A DNA stretch of 64,000 nt. Source: Crenobacter caeni. GTDB taxonomy: Bacteria > Pseudomonadota > Gammaproteobacteria > Burkholderiales > Chromobacteriaceae. Location: contig NZ_JAAGAA010000015.1 in NCBI RefSeq assembly GCF_010435965.1, positions 31,842-95,841 on the forward strand, in the 5' to 3' direction. A program made the position numbers and the translations under genes. Under the pieces are notes generated by a model. The model worked only from the letters and a program-made list of their open reading frames with translations, searched no databases and was not told where the DNA came from. Shown here piece by piece: positions 27,701 to 36,705 of this stretch (within the stretch, counting starts at the first letter, position 1; the number at the start of each line of letters is the position of its first letter).

Positions 27701-30700
27701 AGGCAGCTCAGAAATGGCGCACACCTGGTCAGCCGGCCGCCGCCCGGTTCACTGCCGGACAGGCAGCTCAGAAAGACTTCCAGAAACGGCTGCAACCGCT
27801 GCTGGAGTTCACTGCCGGACAGGCAGCTCAGAAAAACGTGCAGCTAATCGTTGGCTATCGCGGGATGTTCACTGCCGGACAGGCAGCTCAGAAAAACTGG
27901 CGAAGGCCAACGCCGAACGGCGCCAAGTTCACTGCCGGACAGGCAGCTCAGAAAGCATCGAATGGGTGCTGGAGGCGACGCGCGACGTTCACTGCCGGAC
28001 AGGCAGCTCAGAAAATACCAAAAACATTGGCCGACCATAAGCCGGCGTTCACTGCCGGACAGGCAGCTCAGAAATTCCTGCCATCCGCAAGACCGGCGGC
28101 TACCAGGTTCACTGCCGGACAGGCAGCTCAGAAAATCGCAGCCCTGCGCCAGAGCGGCTGGATCATGTTCACTGCCGGACAGGCAGCTCAGAAAAGGCTG
28201 ATGAAGATTGGCAAATCGTTCAGATTGTTCACTGCCGGACAGGCAGCTCAGAAAGCCTCGCTTCTTCTCTTCCAAATCCTGCTCCTGTTCACTGCCGGAC
28301 AGGCAGCTCAGAAAATAACCGTTTGACGGTAAATTCGCCATCAATCGTTCACTGCCGGACAGGCAGCTCAGAAAGTCCAGAGCGACCGGCGCCGGCTTGC
28401 GCGCTCGTTCACTGCCGGACAGGCAGCTCAGAAATTCGACGATCAGTGCCCCGGCGTCCGGGAACCGTTCACTGCCGGACAGGCAGCTCAGAAAATCCAG
28501 TAGCGCCAAAGTGCGCTCTATTTCGAGTTCACTGCCGGACAGGCAGCTCAGAAAAAATGACAACCCCGACACCGAACATCACCCAAGTTCACTGCCGGAC
28601 AGGCAGCTCAGAAAAGCCAGCTCGTCACCGACACCCGCCCAGTACAGTTCACTGCCGGACAGGCAGCTCAGAAATATGCCGGCTGCAACTACGCGAAGGA
28701 TGGCTAGTTCACTGCCGGACAGGCAGCTCAGAAAAGGCAGCCGCTTGAGCATGTCGCGCACAGCGAGTTCACTGCCGGACAGGCAGCTCAGAAAAGCGGC
28801 GGCACCGGGGTGTAGTCGTAGTCGATGTTCACTGCCGGACAGGCAGCTCAGAAACTGTGCGGCGGCCTTCATGGCAGGAAAGACGCGTTCACTGCCGGAC
28901 AGGCAGCTCAGAAAACGTAGAGGCGTTCACCAGTGGACAGAAAGCCGTTCACTGCCGGACAGGCAGCTCAGAAATCAAGGGCCACTCCGTCACGCTCGAC
29001 GTGATGGTTCACTGCCGGACAGGCAGCTCAGAAATAGCTCTTCTTGTAATCGCCGGCTTGTCCGGCGTTCACTGCCGGACAGGCAGCTCAGAAATGCTTC
29101 ACCACTGTCTTGCGGCACATTTCGCCGTTCACTGCCGGACAGGCAGCTCAGAAAGGCAGCTACAAGGTCGTCGCGTGCGGCGCGATGTTCACTGCCGGAC
29201 AGGCAGCTCAGAAATATACGCGGCGCCGCCTCCTGCGGCGGCCGTCGTTCACTGCCGGACAGGCAGCTCAGAAATTTCCGGTCTCAAGACCGGCAAGCGC
29301 AAGCGAGTTCACTGCCGGACAGGCAGCTCAGAAAGTCTTGCGCGACCAGGCGACCACGCCCGGCCAGTTCACTGCCGGACAGGCAGCTCAGAAAATTCCT
29401 GTATCCGCTTAGTGCCTGCTTGCTGAGTTCACTGCCGGACAGGCAGCTCAGAAACAAGTCTGGCGGCAAAACTCCGTTTCAGCTTTGTTCACTGCCGGAC
29501 AGGCAGCTCAGAAATCAATCAGCCATCCAGCAAATGCGCCAAGTATGTTCACTGCCGGACAGGCAGCTCAGAAATTGCGGACGAACGTCTCCGAGCGGCT
29601 GATGCCGTTCACTGCCGGACAGGCAGCTCAGAAAAACAGCACCCGCTCCACCTCATCGTCACTGACGTTCACTGCCGGACAGGCAGCTCAGAAAACCCAA
29701 TGGCTGGCGCTGCCGCTGCCGGGTACGTTCACTGCCGGACAGGCAGCTCAGAAAGCATCCTGGAGGACGCCGAGCAGGGGCAACTGGTTCACTGCCGGAC
29801 AGGCAGCTCAGAAAAGCTGACGCTGGCGCGGCTGCTGATGGTCTCGGTTCACTGCCGGACAGGCAGCTCAGAAAGTCACAGCGTCAGGCAGCGGTGGCCA
29901 CGCGCTGTTCACTGCCGGACAGGCAGCTCAGAAAAGTGCCGATTCGATGTCCGGGTAGATCGCCCGGTTCACTGCCGGACAGGCAGCTCAGAAATTGGGC
30001 AAGACCATCTTGGATTGAATAATGCAGTTCACTGCCGGACAGGCAGCTCAGAAATGCCCGGATTCGCGCCAACGCCCGGTACAAGCGTTCACTGCCGGAC
30101 AGGCAGCTCAGAAATTGATAATGCCCAGGCTCTCCGCCAGCGACGCGTTCACTGCCGGACAGGCAGCTCAGAAAAACGTGATGCCGTCACGCGCGTCACG
30201 CTGCGTGTTCACTGCCGGACAGGCAGCTCAGAAATATATCGGAAGAAGCTAACGCTTCTTCCTCTTGTTCACTGCCGGACAGGCAGCTCAGAAACTGACA
30301 TTCGGGACATCGACCCGACCGGCGCGGTTCACTGCCGGACAGGCAGCTCAGAAATGTTTGCTTCTGCGTGTGTAAGGCTGGTTGAGGTTCACTGCCGGAC
30401 AGGCAGCTCAGAAAAACACCTTGATGCCCCCGCCTGAGCAGCTGCCGTTCACTGCCGGACAGGCAGCTCAGAAATCTGATCGTATGGCGGCCAGCTCGGC
30501 GCCTGAGTTCACTGCCGGACAGGCAGCTCAGAAAATCACCCAATGGGGCGAGCGTGAGCTGGAAGAGTTCACTGCCGGACAGGCAGCTCAGAAAAAAGGG
30601 AAAGACGCGGGGACGGTTTCTGGATTGTTCACTGCCGGACAGGCAGCTCAGAAATCGAGCAGCAGATAGCCGCCGTCCGCGCCCAGGTTCACTGCCGGAC

Positions 30701-31314
30701 AGGCAGCTCAGAAAATCAGCTTGTAGAAGGTGGTGCCGCCCGGCCAGTTCACTGCCGGACAGGCAGCTCAGAAAAGCGCGGCGCCGCTACCAAACGTAGC
30801 GACGGCGTTCACTGCCGGACAGGCAGCTCAGAAAATGAAGCAACTTGTGGTTGCCGGTAATGCACTGTTCACTGCCGGACAGGCAGCTCAGAAACAAGAG
30901 TTTCAACTCCCGCTTGCACGTAGGATGTTCACTGCCGGACAGGCAGCTCAGAAAGACAACAGCCAGCAGGGCGGGGCCGTGGCCGAGTTCACTGCCGGAC
31001 AGGCAGCTCAGAAAAACGTGCCCCCGTATTGCAGTCCTCAACCTCTGTTCACTGCCGGACAGGCAGCTCAGAAAGCGCCGGTGCCGCCCACGGCAAAACC
31101 GGTGATGTTCACTGCCGGACAGGCAGCTCAGAAATATCGGTTAACCGCCGATGACGATTTTACGGAGTTCACTGCCGGACAGGCAGCTCAGAAAGACGCA
31201 TGGCCTCGCTGACGGCAGCGAGAGTCGTTCACTGCCGGACAGGCAGCTCAGAAAATGTAGCTCAGCAGCTTAACGCGGTCGCCCTCGTGCACTGCCGGGC
31301 GGGAGAAAGTGGAG
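24744..31314 (+). CRISPR. Type I-F CRISPR array, 109 full repeats plus a degenerate end repeat
   Basis: The 28-bp repeat begins GTTCACTGCC and ends GGCAGCTCAGAAA, with CTGCC/GGCAG forming the Cas6f hairpin around a GGACA loop. Full repeats run from 24744 to 31254 with a strict 60-bp period, broken only by three 33-base spacers (starting before 25105, 26126 and 26847); all other spacers are 32 bases. One repeat (25645-25672) has a G to C change in the loop at 25656. A degraded repeat at 31287-31314 (GTGCACTGCCGGGCGGGAGA) marks the old, leader-distal end, giving 109 spacers. Reading frames across the array are artefacts of the repeat. Confidence 0.99.
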
Positions 31315-31320
31315 AGGGTG

Positions 31321-31815
31321 TCACAAGTTGGCATGACTCAGGCGCAACATCAATATCAACGGATCTGCTGGAGAAGCTTGGAATCCGTAATGCTCATAAA
31401 ACAACTTGGCGCGCTCGTGCAGGGCATGCACGAGTAAGGCACGAACGCCTGTATTCTGCGCAACGTTCACTGTACGGTTGACGGCATCCTGCAACAGTGA
31501 ACCACCAAGCTTGATGCCTTGGGCACGGTGATCGACCGCAAGTCTGGCCAGGACAATCACGGGCACAGGATCAGGCATGTTTCTACGCACACCGCCTGTC
31601 GCGAGTTGATGCGATACGGCACCAGCCGCCATTGCGTAGTAGCCATAAACACGACGTTCTTTATCAGCAACGACAAAAGTTCGACTGGCTCCACTTACCT
31701 GATTGGCCATCCCCCGACGCTTGAGCCACTCATCCAGCACCGGCTCGCCACAGGAAAAATCTGTGCAGTGATGATCCGATGTCAGTGGCTGCGGCGCGAT
31801 AAGGTCAAGGCTCAT
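31321..31815 (-). CDS. GNAT-family acetyltransferase toxin (TacT/AtaT-like)
   Basis: A 164-residue GCN5-type acetyltransferase of the class paired with DUF1778 antitoxins; such toxins acetylate aminoacyl-tRNA and stop translation. Signatures: FSCGEPVLDEWLKRRG near the start, SGASRTFVVAD, VIVLARLAVDHRAQGIKLGG (acetyl-CoA loop) and LFYEHYGFQASP at the end. The usual acetyl-CoA loop glycine pattern is slightly altered (GIKLGGSLL). I chose the ATG at 31815, which overlaps the antitoxin stop as ATGA; a longer start at 31827 is possible. It abuts the distal end of the CRISPR array, facing it. Confidence 0.88.
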   Translation of the reverse strand: MSLDLIAPQPLTSDHHCTDFSCGEPVLDEWLKRRGMANQVSGASRTFVVADKERRVYGYYAMAAGAVSHQLATGGVRRNMPDPVPVIVLARLAVDHRAQGIKLGGSLLQDAVNRTVNVAQNTGVRALLVHALHERAKLFYEHYGFQASPADPLILMLRLSHANL

Positions 31816-32078
31816 GCCTTGTCCCATGCAGGCTTCAGTGCAAACAGGCGTTCCAGCCCTGCGTTGGGCGTTGGAGGCGCATCGAGCAAGTCAACAAACT
31901 GCTGGAATTTGTCAGCGTCCAGCGTAAAGTGCACCTGATCGAGCACTACGGACTGGGCGCGCTCACAGGCGGCCTCCAGCATGAAGTCCGAACGATTCTT
32001 GCCCAACAAGTTAGCGGCGTGATCAATGAGGTCACGCTGCTCCGGCAGGGCGCGTAGATTTATAGCGGCAGCACGCAT
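31812..32078 (-). CDS. DUF1778 antitoxin (TacA-like)
   Basis: An 88-residue ribbon-helix-helix antitoxin (RAAAINLRALPEQRDLIDHA then AANLLGKNRSDFMLEAACER) with a C-terminal toxin-neutralising helix (ADKFQQFVDLLDAPP). The ATG at 32078 is preceded by AAGGAG; the frame extends further upstream but without a ribosome site. It is the first gene of a two-gene toxin-antitoxin operon and probably represses it through a site in the promoter (32090-32103). Confidence 0.88.
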   Translation of the reverse strand: MRAAAINLRALPEQRDLIDHAANLLGKNRSDFMLEAACERAQSVVLDQVHFTLDADKFQQFVDLLDAPPTPNAGLERLFALKPAWDKA

Positions 32079-32089
32079 GGCGAGGCTCC

Positions 32090-32103
32090 TTGTGCATACA
32101 CAA
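32090..32103. promoter_or_regulatory. Candidate operator of the DUF1778/GNAT operon
   Basis: TTGTG and CACAA flank a 4-base centre immediately upstream of the antitoxin ribosome site, next to an AT-rich promoter-like region (32100-32125). Position and symmetry fit autoregulation by the antitoxin. Confidence 0.4.
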
Positions 32104-32229
32104 CAGATATACAAAAGGTAGACGCATGTATAGCTATTGTCAACACACCCAGAACTGATTGGACAATTTCCTGTCTTTCGCTCCCAGCCAGCACTTCCCA
32201 CTATCCCGGCGCGCGGCAAGTCGCGGCCT

Positions 32230-32796
32230 TCAGCCCGGGGGCGTTGACGCGCCCGCCGCCAAGCCGGCATCCGCCCAAAGCTGATCAAAATCCTCGCCTA
32301 CGCCCCAACCGATATTTTGTCCCTGGTGACGCACCTGCTCGAGCCGCACCCAGAAGGCCACCTGCTGCCCCTGTGGCAGGGCAAGTACATATTTCAAAGC
32401 TTGCTCGAACATCCGCACCAGTGCGTCGTAAAAGCTTTCGTCTTCCACACCGCGCCACGTCAAAAGATTGAATGCTTCTTCACAGTAGAATACTGCCAAC
32501 TCAGCCAAGCCTTCCGGCTGCCCCAAGGCCTTCTTGTAATCGCTGATCGCTTTCTTGGCTTTGGCCACCGAGACTGGCTTGCGAACATCGGCGGGGTTGA
32601 TCCATTGCGTGATTGTGGCCTTGTAGTGCTTGATCGGATCGTCACCCAGCCCCAAGCGGGCATTCAAGAAGGCCTGGTTATCCTTGCTGGCCGAGTAAAG
32701 CTCCTTGAGCAAACCAAGCAGATCGGCACGGTCGAAATCAGCCAGCTTTGTTTTGACATCAATCCAGCTAAGGCTATTCTTTCCCGCTATTGTCAT
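32230..32796 (-). CDS. Conserved hypothetical protein, resembles DUF6155
   Basis: A 188-residue soluble protein of unknown function. The N-terminal pattern DRADLLGLLKELYSASKD followed by NQAFLNARLG and a middle YKKALGQPEGLAELAVFYCE recalls the DUF6155 family, from memory only. No catalytic motif is evident. I placed the start at the ATG at 32796, ten bases after GGAG; the frame could begin at 32820 but that start lies upstream of the ribosome site. It has its own position between the toxin-antitoxin pair and the H-NS terminator. Confidence 0.6.
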   Translation of the reverse strand: MTIAGKNSLSWIDVKTKLADFDRADLLGLLKELYSASKDNQAFLNARLGLGDDPIKHYKATITQWINPADVRKPVSVAKAKKAISDYKKALGQPEGLAELAVFYCEEAFNLLTWRGVEDESFYDALVRMFEQALKYVLALPQGQQVAFWVRLEQVRHQGQNIGWGVGEDFDQLWADAGLAAGASTPPG

Positions 32797-32823
32797 CTCT
32801 GATGTTCTCCGTGAATACAAAGC

Positions 32824-32855
32824 AAAATGGCCCCAGACATGTCTGGGGCCATTTT
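32824..32855. terminator. Bidirectional terminator
   Basis: AAAATGGCCCCAGACA and its exact complement form a perfect 32-base palindrome with A-run and T-run ends, so it can stop transcription from either side. It ends the H-NS-like gene on the minus strand. Confidence 0.85.
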
Positions 32856-32869
32856 GGAGTCTACTCGGA

Positions 32870-33199
32870 TTACTTGATTTCGATTGCTTCGAGCTGACCG
32901 CCAGCAGCTAGGTAGTCTTCCACCCAGCGCGGCTTGCGGCCACGGCCGGTCCACTCGTTGCCGTTGGCGTCGCGGTATTTGGCTGCAACCGGACCACGCG
33001 AACCCTTGCCGCTGGAGGCTTGCTTCAGGCCTTCGACGTTGACGGTCAGGCCAGCGGCGCGGGCGATTTCCAGGATCTTTTCAGCAGCTTCACGCTTGGC
33101 AGATTCTTTCTTGCTTTCCAGTGCGGCGGTCAGCTTTTCGATGGCCGCTTCGATTTCGGCCAGCGATGCGGTATTGGTGTCAATGATGACTTCGGACAT
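32870..33199 (-). CDS. H-NS-family nucleoid protein
   Basis: A 109-residue H-NS/StpA-like protein: an N-terminal coiled-coil dimerisation region (EIEAAIEKLTAALESKKE) and a C-terminal DNA-binding domain with the core YRDANGNEWTGRGRKPRW (the GRG-type minor-groove hook). I chose the second ATG (33199), which follows GGGGAAAACA. Such proteins on plasmids silence AT-rich acquired DNA and limit the cost to the host. Confidence 0.9.
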   Translation of the reverse strand: MSEVIIDTNTASLAEIEAAIEKLTAALESKKESAKREAAEKILEIARAAGLTVNVEGLKQASSGKGSRGPVAAKYRDANGNEWTGRGRKPRWVEDYLAAGGQLEAIEIK

Positions 33200-33377
33200 T
33201 GTTTTCCCCATGATTATTTATTAGGCAACGCACAACACACGCCGTTGCAGGTTTTCATACTAAGGCACAGTTGATTTTATTGCAATGAATCCGTGGATAG
33301 CCGATTGGACATCATCGTTCACACCAATGCTATTGACTTGAATTTCAAAAGATAAATTCAATCATCACGGCATCCAT

Positions 33378-34562
33378 TCAACCTCGGTCTATCCGCAGCT
33401 TTTCCATATCTTGATGTCGCGCATCAAGCTCGGTATGCAAATACCGGCTGGTCGTACTCAAATCGGCATGACCCAGCGTGTCCTTCACCGAATGGATAGA
33501 CTGGCCCGAGCTAGCCATCCATGAGGCAGCCGTATGACGCAACCAGTGCGCAGATGCGGCCTCAAGCGCGCCCGCCTCGTCCGGTCGGCCATGGTCACGC
33601 AGATATTCAGCTGCCTGTCTGAAAAGCTGCTTCAAAATAATATGCGCGGCCTGGCGGGTCATCGGCGCCGTGTCCAGGGCCCCACCCTTGAGTGGCTTGA
33701 CCTTGCACACCAAGGGCAAATGCTCATTGGCCGCAGGCGTGTCCGGCAAACCCAAGCCTCGCCGATAGTCGGCCAGCGCGGCCATCAGTTCGCTATTGAC
33801 CGGCACCTGCCGGTGCTTGCTCCCCTTGCCCAACACATCTACATACCAGCACAGCTTGCCACTGCGGTTGGGCAGGGCATACAACTGGCTCATCCGGGTT
33901 TCCACAATTTCGCTTACGCGCAGGCCGGTCAGCAGGGCCAGCGTCAACAGCCATTGGTTACGTGCTACCGTCCGAGCGGCCGCGGGCGTGTCGCATGGCT
34001 GCATCTCCAGCACCGCAAACACCGTCTGGATCTGTGCCTCACTCAGCAATCGGGTAATCCGCCGGTCGCCGCGCTGCCGCTGTTTGCGCGCCAAGGTCAG
34101 CGGATTACTGCAGAGATAGCGCGCTTCGACCAGCCAGGTGAAAAGCGCATTCAGCACGGACATGGACAGGCGGATCGAGCTCTCGCTGAGCGGCCCGGTG
34201 AAGGGGCGCCAATCGGGGTGACTGCGCCGATGCCGGCACGCAGAGACCCAGAATGCGGCGGGCTGAGGGTTAGCCAGGAACCCCCGGTACAGCACGAAGT
34301 CCTCATGCCTGAGGTCGGACAGGGTTGCCCCACGCAAGGCCGCCCAGCGGTAGAGCCGATCGGCTTCGCGCAGATAGCTCTCGCGCGTATGCTCGGACTC
34401 GGCCACATTGGCCAGCCAGGCGATCACCGCCTCGCGGTCATTCTGAGCCCGCAGGCGGCAGCTCTGATCAAGGTTGCGGTTGGCGCCGACGGACTGCGCA
34501 AGCTGTCCGTGCAAGGCCGGCAGCGGCTGCGCGTCGAGCAGCGCAATCTCAGTGTCCCTCAT
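33378..34562 (-). CDS. Tyrosine recombinase / integrase
   Basis: A 394-residue phage-type recombinase. The N-terminal SAM-like core-binding domain (about 40-165) is followed by the catalytic domain with Arg in LLTGLRVSEIVETR, Lys in LGKGSKHRQVPV, HxxR in AHWLRHTAASWM, and the His and Tyr in LGHADLSTTSRYLH. The length and central insert resemble integrases of plasmids and integrative elements that act in multimer resolution or integration. It overlaps the upstream HTH gene by four bases (ATGA), so the two are one operon. Confidence 0.92.
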   Translation of the reverse strand: MRDTEIALLDAQPLPALHGQLAQSVGANRNLDQSCRLRAQNDREAVIAWLANVAESEHTRESYLREADRLYRWAALRGATLSDLRHEDFVLYRGFLANPQPAAFWVSACRHRRSHPDWRPFTGPLSESSIRLSMSVLNALFTWLVEARYLCSNPLTLARKQRQRGDRRITRLLSEAQIQTVFAVLEMQPCDTPAAARTVARNQWLLTLALLTGLRVSEIVETRMSQLYALPNRSGKLCWYVDVLGKGSKHRQVPVNSELMAALADYRRGLGLPDTPAANEHLPLVCKVKPLKGGALDTAPMTRQAAHIILKQLFRQAAEYLRDHGRPDEAGALEAASAHWLRHTAASWMASSGQSIHSVKDTLGHADLSTTSRYLHTELDARHQDMEKLRIDRG

Positions 34563-35110
34563 AAAGCCGCTCCACCCTTTTCTGGCCGCACGATCCGCCC
34601 GGTCGTGTAGAAATAGTCGTCAAACAGCGCCGCGCCAAACCAGTCCTCCCCTGCCGGGAAACACACCAAAAACTGAGTCTCTGTACCCGAACCCCGCACC
34701 GCCTTGATGTAGCCATCTGCGTCCCCCTCCTCGGCCAAGCCGCAGGTCGCATGGCACGCCACGCTTTCATACAGTTCGGCCGACACGGTCATCGCCTGGA
34801 TGACCTCTCCCGGCTTGGGCCGCGCGGGCCGTCCTTGCCGCCTGCGCTGTGCATGCAAGGCTTTCAATTCAGCGGCACGCAGCGTGGGCAAGGCGGCCAG
34901 TGCGAACAGCCAATGCGCCGGCCGATCGGGATTGGCAGCGATCCGACTGGCGGTCGCCACCGACACCTCCCACAGGAAGGCGGCATCCGACAAGGAAAGC
35001 CCTTTTTCGCGAAGCACACCGTGAAACTCGGCTTTGCTCAGGGCGCGTGGCTGCCATGGCTGATTTGCTGTTTCTGGAGGGGTGTTGGTGTCATTCCGCT
35101 TGACGGACAT
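34559..35110 (-). CDS. HTH protein in operon with the integrase
   Basis: A protein of about 183 residues with a helix-turn-helix near the N-terminus (LREKGLSLSDAAFLWEV then SVATASRIAANP), and an uncharacterised C-terminal half containing CHATCGLAEEGDADGY and GRIVRPEKGG. I chose the ATG at 35110; an earlier in-frame ATG at 35158 lies inside a perfect palindrome that looks like an operator, so it would be an odd start. The gene is probably a regulator of the integrase operon and may repress itself. Family not recognised with certainty. Confidence 0.6.
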   Translation of the reverse strand: MSVKRNDTNTPPETANQPWQPRALSKAEFHGVLREKGLSLSDAAFLWEVSVATASRIAANPDRPAHWLFALAALPTLRAAELKALHAQRRRQGRPARPKPGEVIQAMTVSAELYESVACHATCGLAEEGDADGYIKAVRGSGTETQFLVCFPAGEDWFGAALFDDYFYTTGRIVRPEKGGAAL

Positions 35111-35138
35111 CCGGAGTCGTCCTTCGATATCGCGCAAT

Positions 35139-35164
35139 AAATGTTTGCATATACGCAAACATTT
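35139..35164. promoter_or_regulatory. Perfect 10-bp dyad upstream of the HTH-integrase operon
   Basis: AAATGTTTGC (35139-35148) and GCAAACATTT (35155-35164) flank a 6-base centre. Location directly upstream of an HTH gene suggests its own operator. Confidence 0.55.
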
Positions 35165-35433
35165 TATCTCTATCTATTTGATTAATATGTACTTTGCCAG
35201 CAATGCACAACCCATGCAAAGCGACCTCATGCAGCAATTTTGGGCGTATTTTAGCACCATTGCATTTTATCTTAACATTATTGGTCTAATGTAAAAACAT
35301 CAAACATAAAAGCCATTTATATAGCGCATTGTGGCGCATTGCGCTTAGATTCACTCGCCAAGATACACTCAAGGGAACTTCCAGAAACCTGCCGTTCAGG
35401 CATGAACTGAGCATACTCAGACCGAATGCGCCG
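35165..35433. other. AT-rich intergenic region with repeated GCGCATT motifs
   Basis: No gene supported. It contains TAGCGCATT at 35322-35330, GGCGCATTGCGCTTA at 35333-35347, related to the dyad before the helicase gene at 40114-40141. It may hold divergent promoters for the integrase operon or the end of the IS relic that follows. Confidence 0.4.
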
Positions 35434-35640
35434 ATGAAGAACCCGTTCGCCACCGAAGGACGTGAAAGCAAGCGGTCCAAGCTGAACGACCCGCTGGAAT
35501 CGCTAGGTCTCATGTCGACTTTGCCGTGCTGGGCTGGCGGCCAGCATCGACCGGACACTACCGGGGCCGAAGGAAGCTCGTGGCGTACTGGCCGACCCGA
35601 TCATGCGGCGACCGAAGGGCGGCAATTGATCTACGAAGGA
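35434..35640 (+). pseudogene. N-terminal fragment of an IS5-type transposase
   Basis: The frame starts MKNPFATEGRESKRSKLNDP, a start I recall from IS5-group transposases (MKNPFATEGREAKR...GDPL). After about 28 codons the match continues in another frame (HVDFAVLGWRPAS), so there is a frame shift near 35510. Nothing of the DDE catalytic domain remains, and the relic ends at the convergent gene at 35666. Confidence 0.55.
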
Positions 35641-35665
35641 ATCCTTCACAGTTCAACGGAGCGAA

Positions 35666-35965
35666 CTACCGAGGCTTTCTCGATACTTCACTCGCGGCAT
35701 CATCGTCCAACGGTGAAACGATGTCGCCCTCCCACTGAACCGTGCCGGCCATCGCGCCGAACAGGCTTTCGACCTCCGGGGACGGCGCATCGAAATCGCC
35801 GGGGCCTTGCAGCTTGCCTTTGAGTGCTCCAATCCGCTTGGGCGCCTCATCCAGCACCTCCGCCCCCACCTCGCCCATTGCCTCCCATGCCTCATCACGC
35901 GGCATGCCCTCCGGCATTTCGGCCAGCAGGTCGTCCAGTCGATAGCGTTTTCGCTTGTTTCGCAT
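35666..35965 (-). CDS. Small acidic protein, last gene of the five-gene operon
   Basis: A 99-residue protein beginning MRNKRKRYRLDDLLAEMPEG, then GEVGAEVLDEAPKRIGALKG and an acidic C-terminus (GDFDAPSPEVESLFGAM). The basic start followed by RYRLDDLLAEM and the acidic GPGDFDAPSPEVESLF stretch recall the tails of small antitoxins, but no known family can be named. GAGG precedes the ATG at 35965, which lies two bases after the phosphoesterase stop. Confidence 0.6.
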   Translation of the reverse strand: MRNKRKRYRLDDLLAEMPEGMPRDEAWEAMGEVGAEVLDEAPKRIGALKGKLQGPGDFDAPSPEVESLFGAMAGTVQWEGDIVSPLDDDAASEVSRKPR

Positions 35966-35967
35966 CG

Positions 35968-36705
35968 TCAAACCTCGATGATCTGTCTCGGATCGAACCC
36001 CGTCATTTCGCGCCCGTAGCCCTTGGGGTTCGAAATGACCTGCGTATCGCCCACAACGTAGCTCACCGCATGGTGCGTGTGGCCGTGGAACCAGAAGTCC
36101 ACGCCGTCGAAAAGACGCTCCCAATCGTTGCAGAAGGCAGGCGTGATACCGTGCCCCTGATACTTCGGCGGCGTGGATCGCGGCGATGGCGCGTGGTGCG
36201 TCACCACCACCGTTTTGCCGTCGAACGGCTGCGCGATCTGCTCGGCCAGCCATGCCCGCGCCAGCAAGGCGCGACGGCGCACCTCCTGCGGATTCAGCAG
36301 ATCAAAGCCACCCTCGCCGTGCGAAATGTTGGCGTAGTCATTCATACGCGGCCCGGCGAACGCCATTGCCACCTCGGGATCGCCGGCCACCTCGAAGTCC
36401 GTCCAGCCGGTCGCCGCGATGAAGCGCACATCGCCAATCACGATCACGTCCAGGTCGAGCACCCGCACGCGATCGTCGCCAGCTGCCCGCATGTCGGCCA
36501 GCATGGCGTCCATGTTCGACTTGTAGAACTCATGATTGCCGGGGACATAGAGCACCGTCCCGCTGAAAGCATCACGCGCCCACGCAACACCCGCACCCCT
36601 CGAGGCAATATCGCCGGCCAGCACCGTCACATCGGCGTCCGTCACCGCCGGCTGGTACGGATTGCCGAACTCGTTATGCAGGTCGGACAGAAGATGGACT
36701 CGCAT
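35968..36705 (-). CDS. Calcineurin-like metallophosphoesterase
   Basis: A 245-residue enzyme with all metallophosphoesterase motifs: SDLHNEF (DxH), VLAGDIAS (GD), VPGNHEFYKSN (GNHE), VVVTHHAPS (VTHH) and FWFHGHTHHAVSY (GHTH). It should bind two metals and cleave a phosphodiester or phosphomonoester; substrate unknown. Its start overlaps the upstream gene by 32 bases, so translation is coupled. It is the fourth gene of the minus-strand operon 38087 to 35666. Confidence 0.85.
   Translation of the reverse strand: MRVHLLSDLHNEFGNPYQPAVTDADVTVLAGDIASRGAGVAWARDAFSGTVLYVPGNHEFYKSNMDAMLADMRAAGDDRVRVLDLDVIVIGDVRFIAATGWTDFEVAGDPEVAMAFAGPRMNDYANISHGEGGFDLLNPQEVRRRALLARAWLAEQIAQPFDGKTVVVTHHAPSPRSTPPKYQGHGITPAFCNDWERLFDGVDFWFHGHTHHAVSYVVGDTQVISNPKGYGREMTGFDPRQIIEV

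Noticed and set aside
29035-29066. Spacer sharing TTCTTGTAATCGC with the gene at 32230-32796 as a self-target
   Set aside because: Only 13 contiguous bases match and the flanks diverge; chance similarity is likely.
24605-31250. Many long open frames across the array with repeated peptides such as FTAGQAAQK, SLPDRQLRN and LSCLSGSE
   Set aside because: They are translations of the CRISPR repeat in different frames; 60 bases is divisible by three, so frames stay open through the array.
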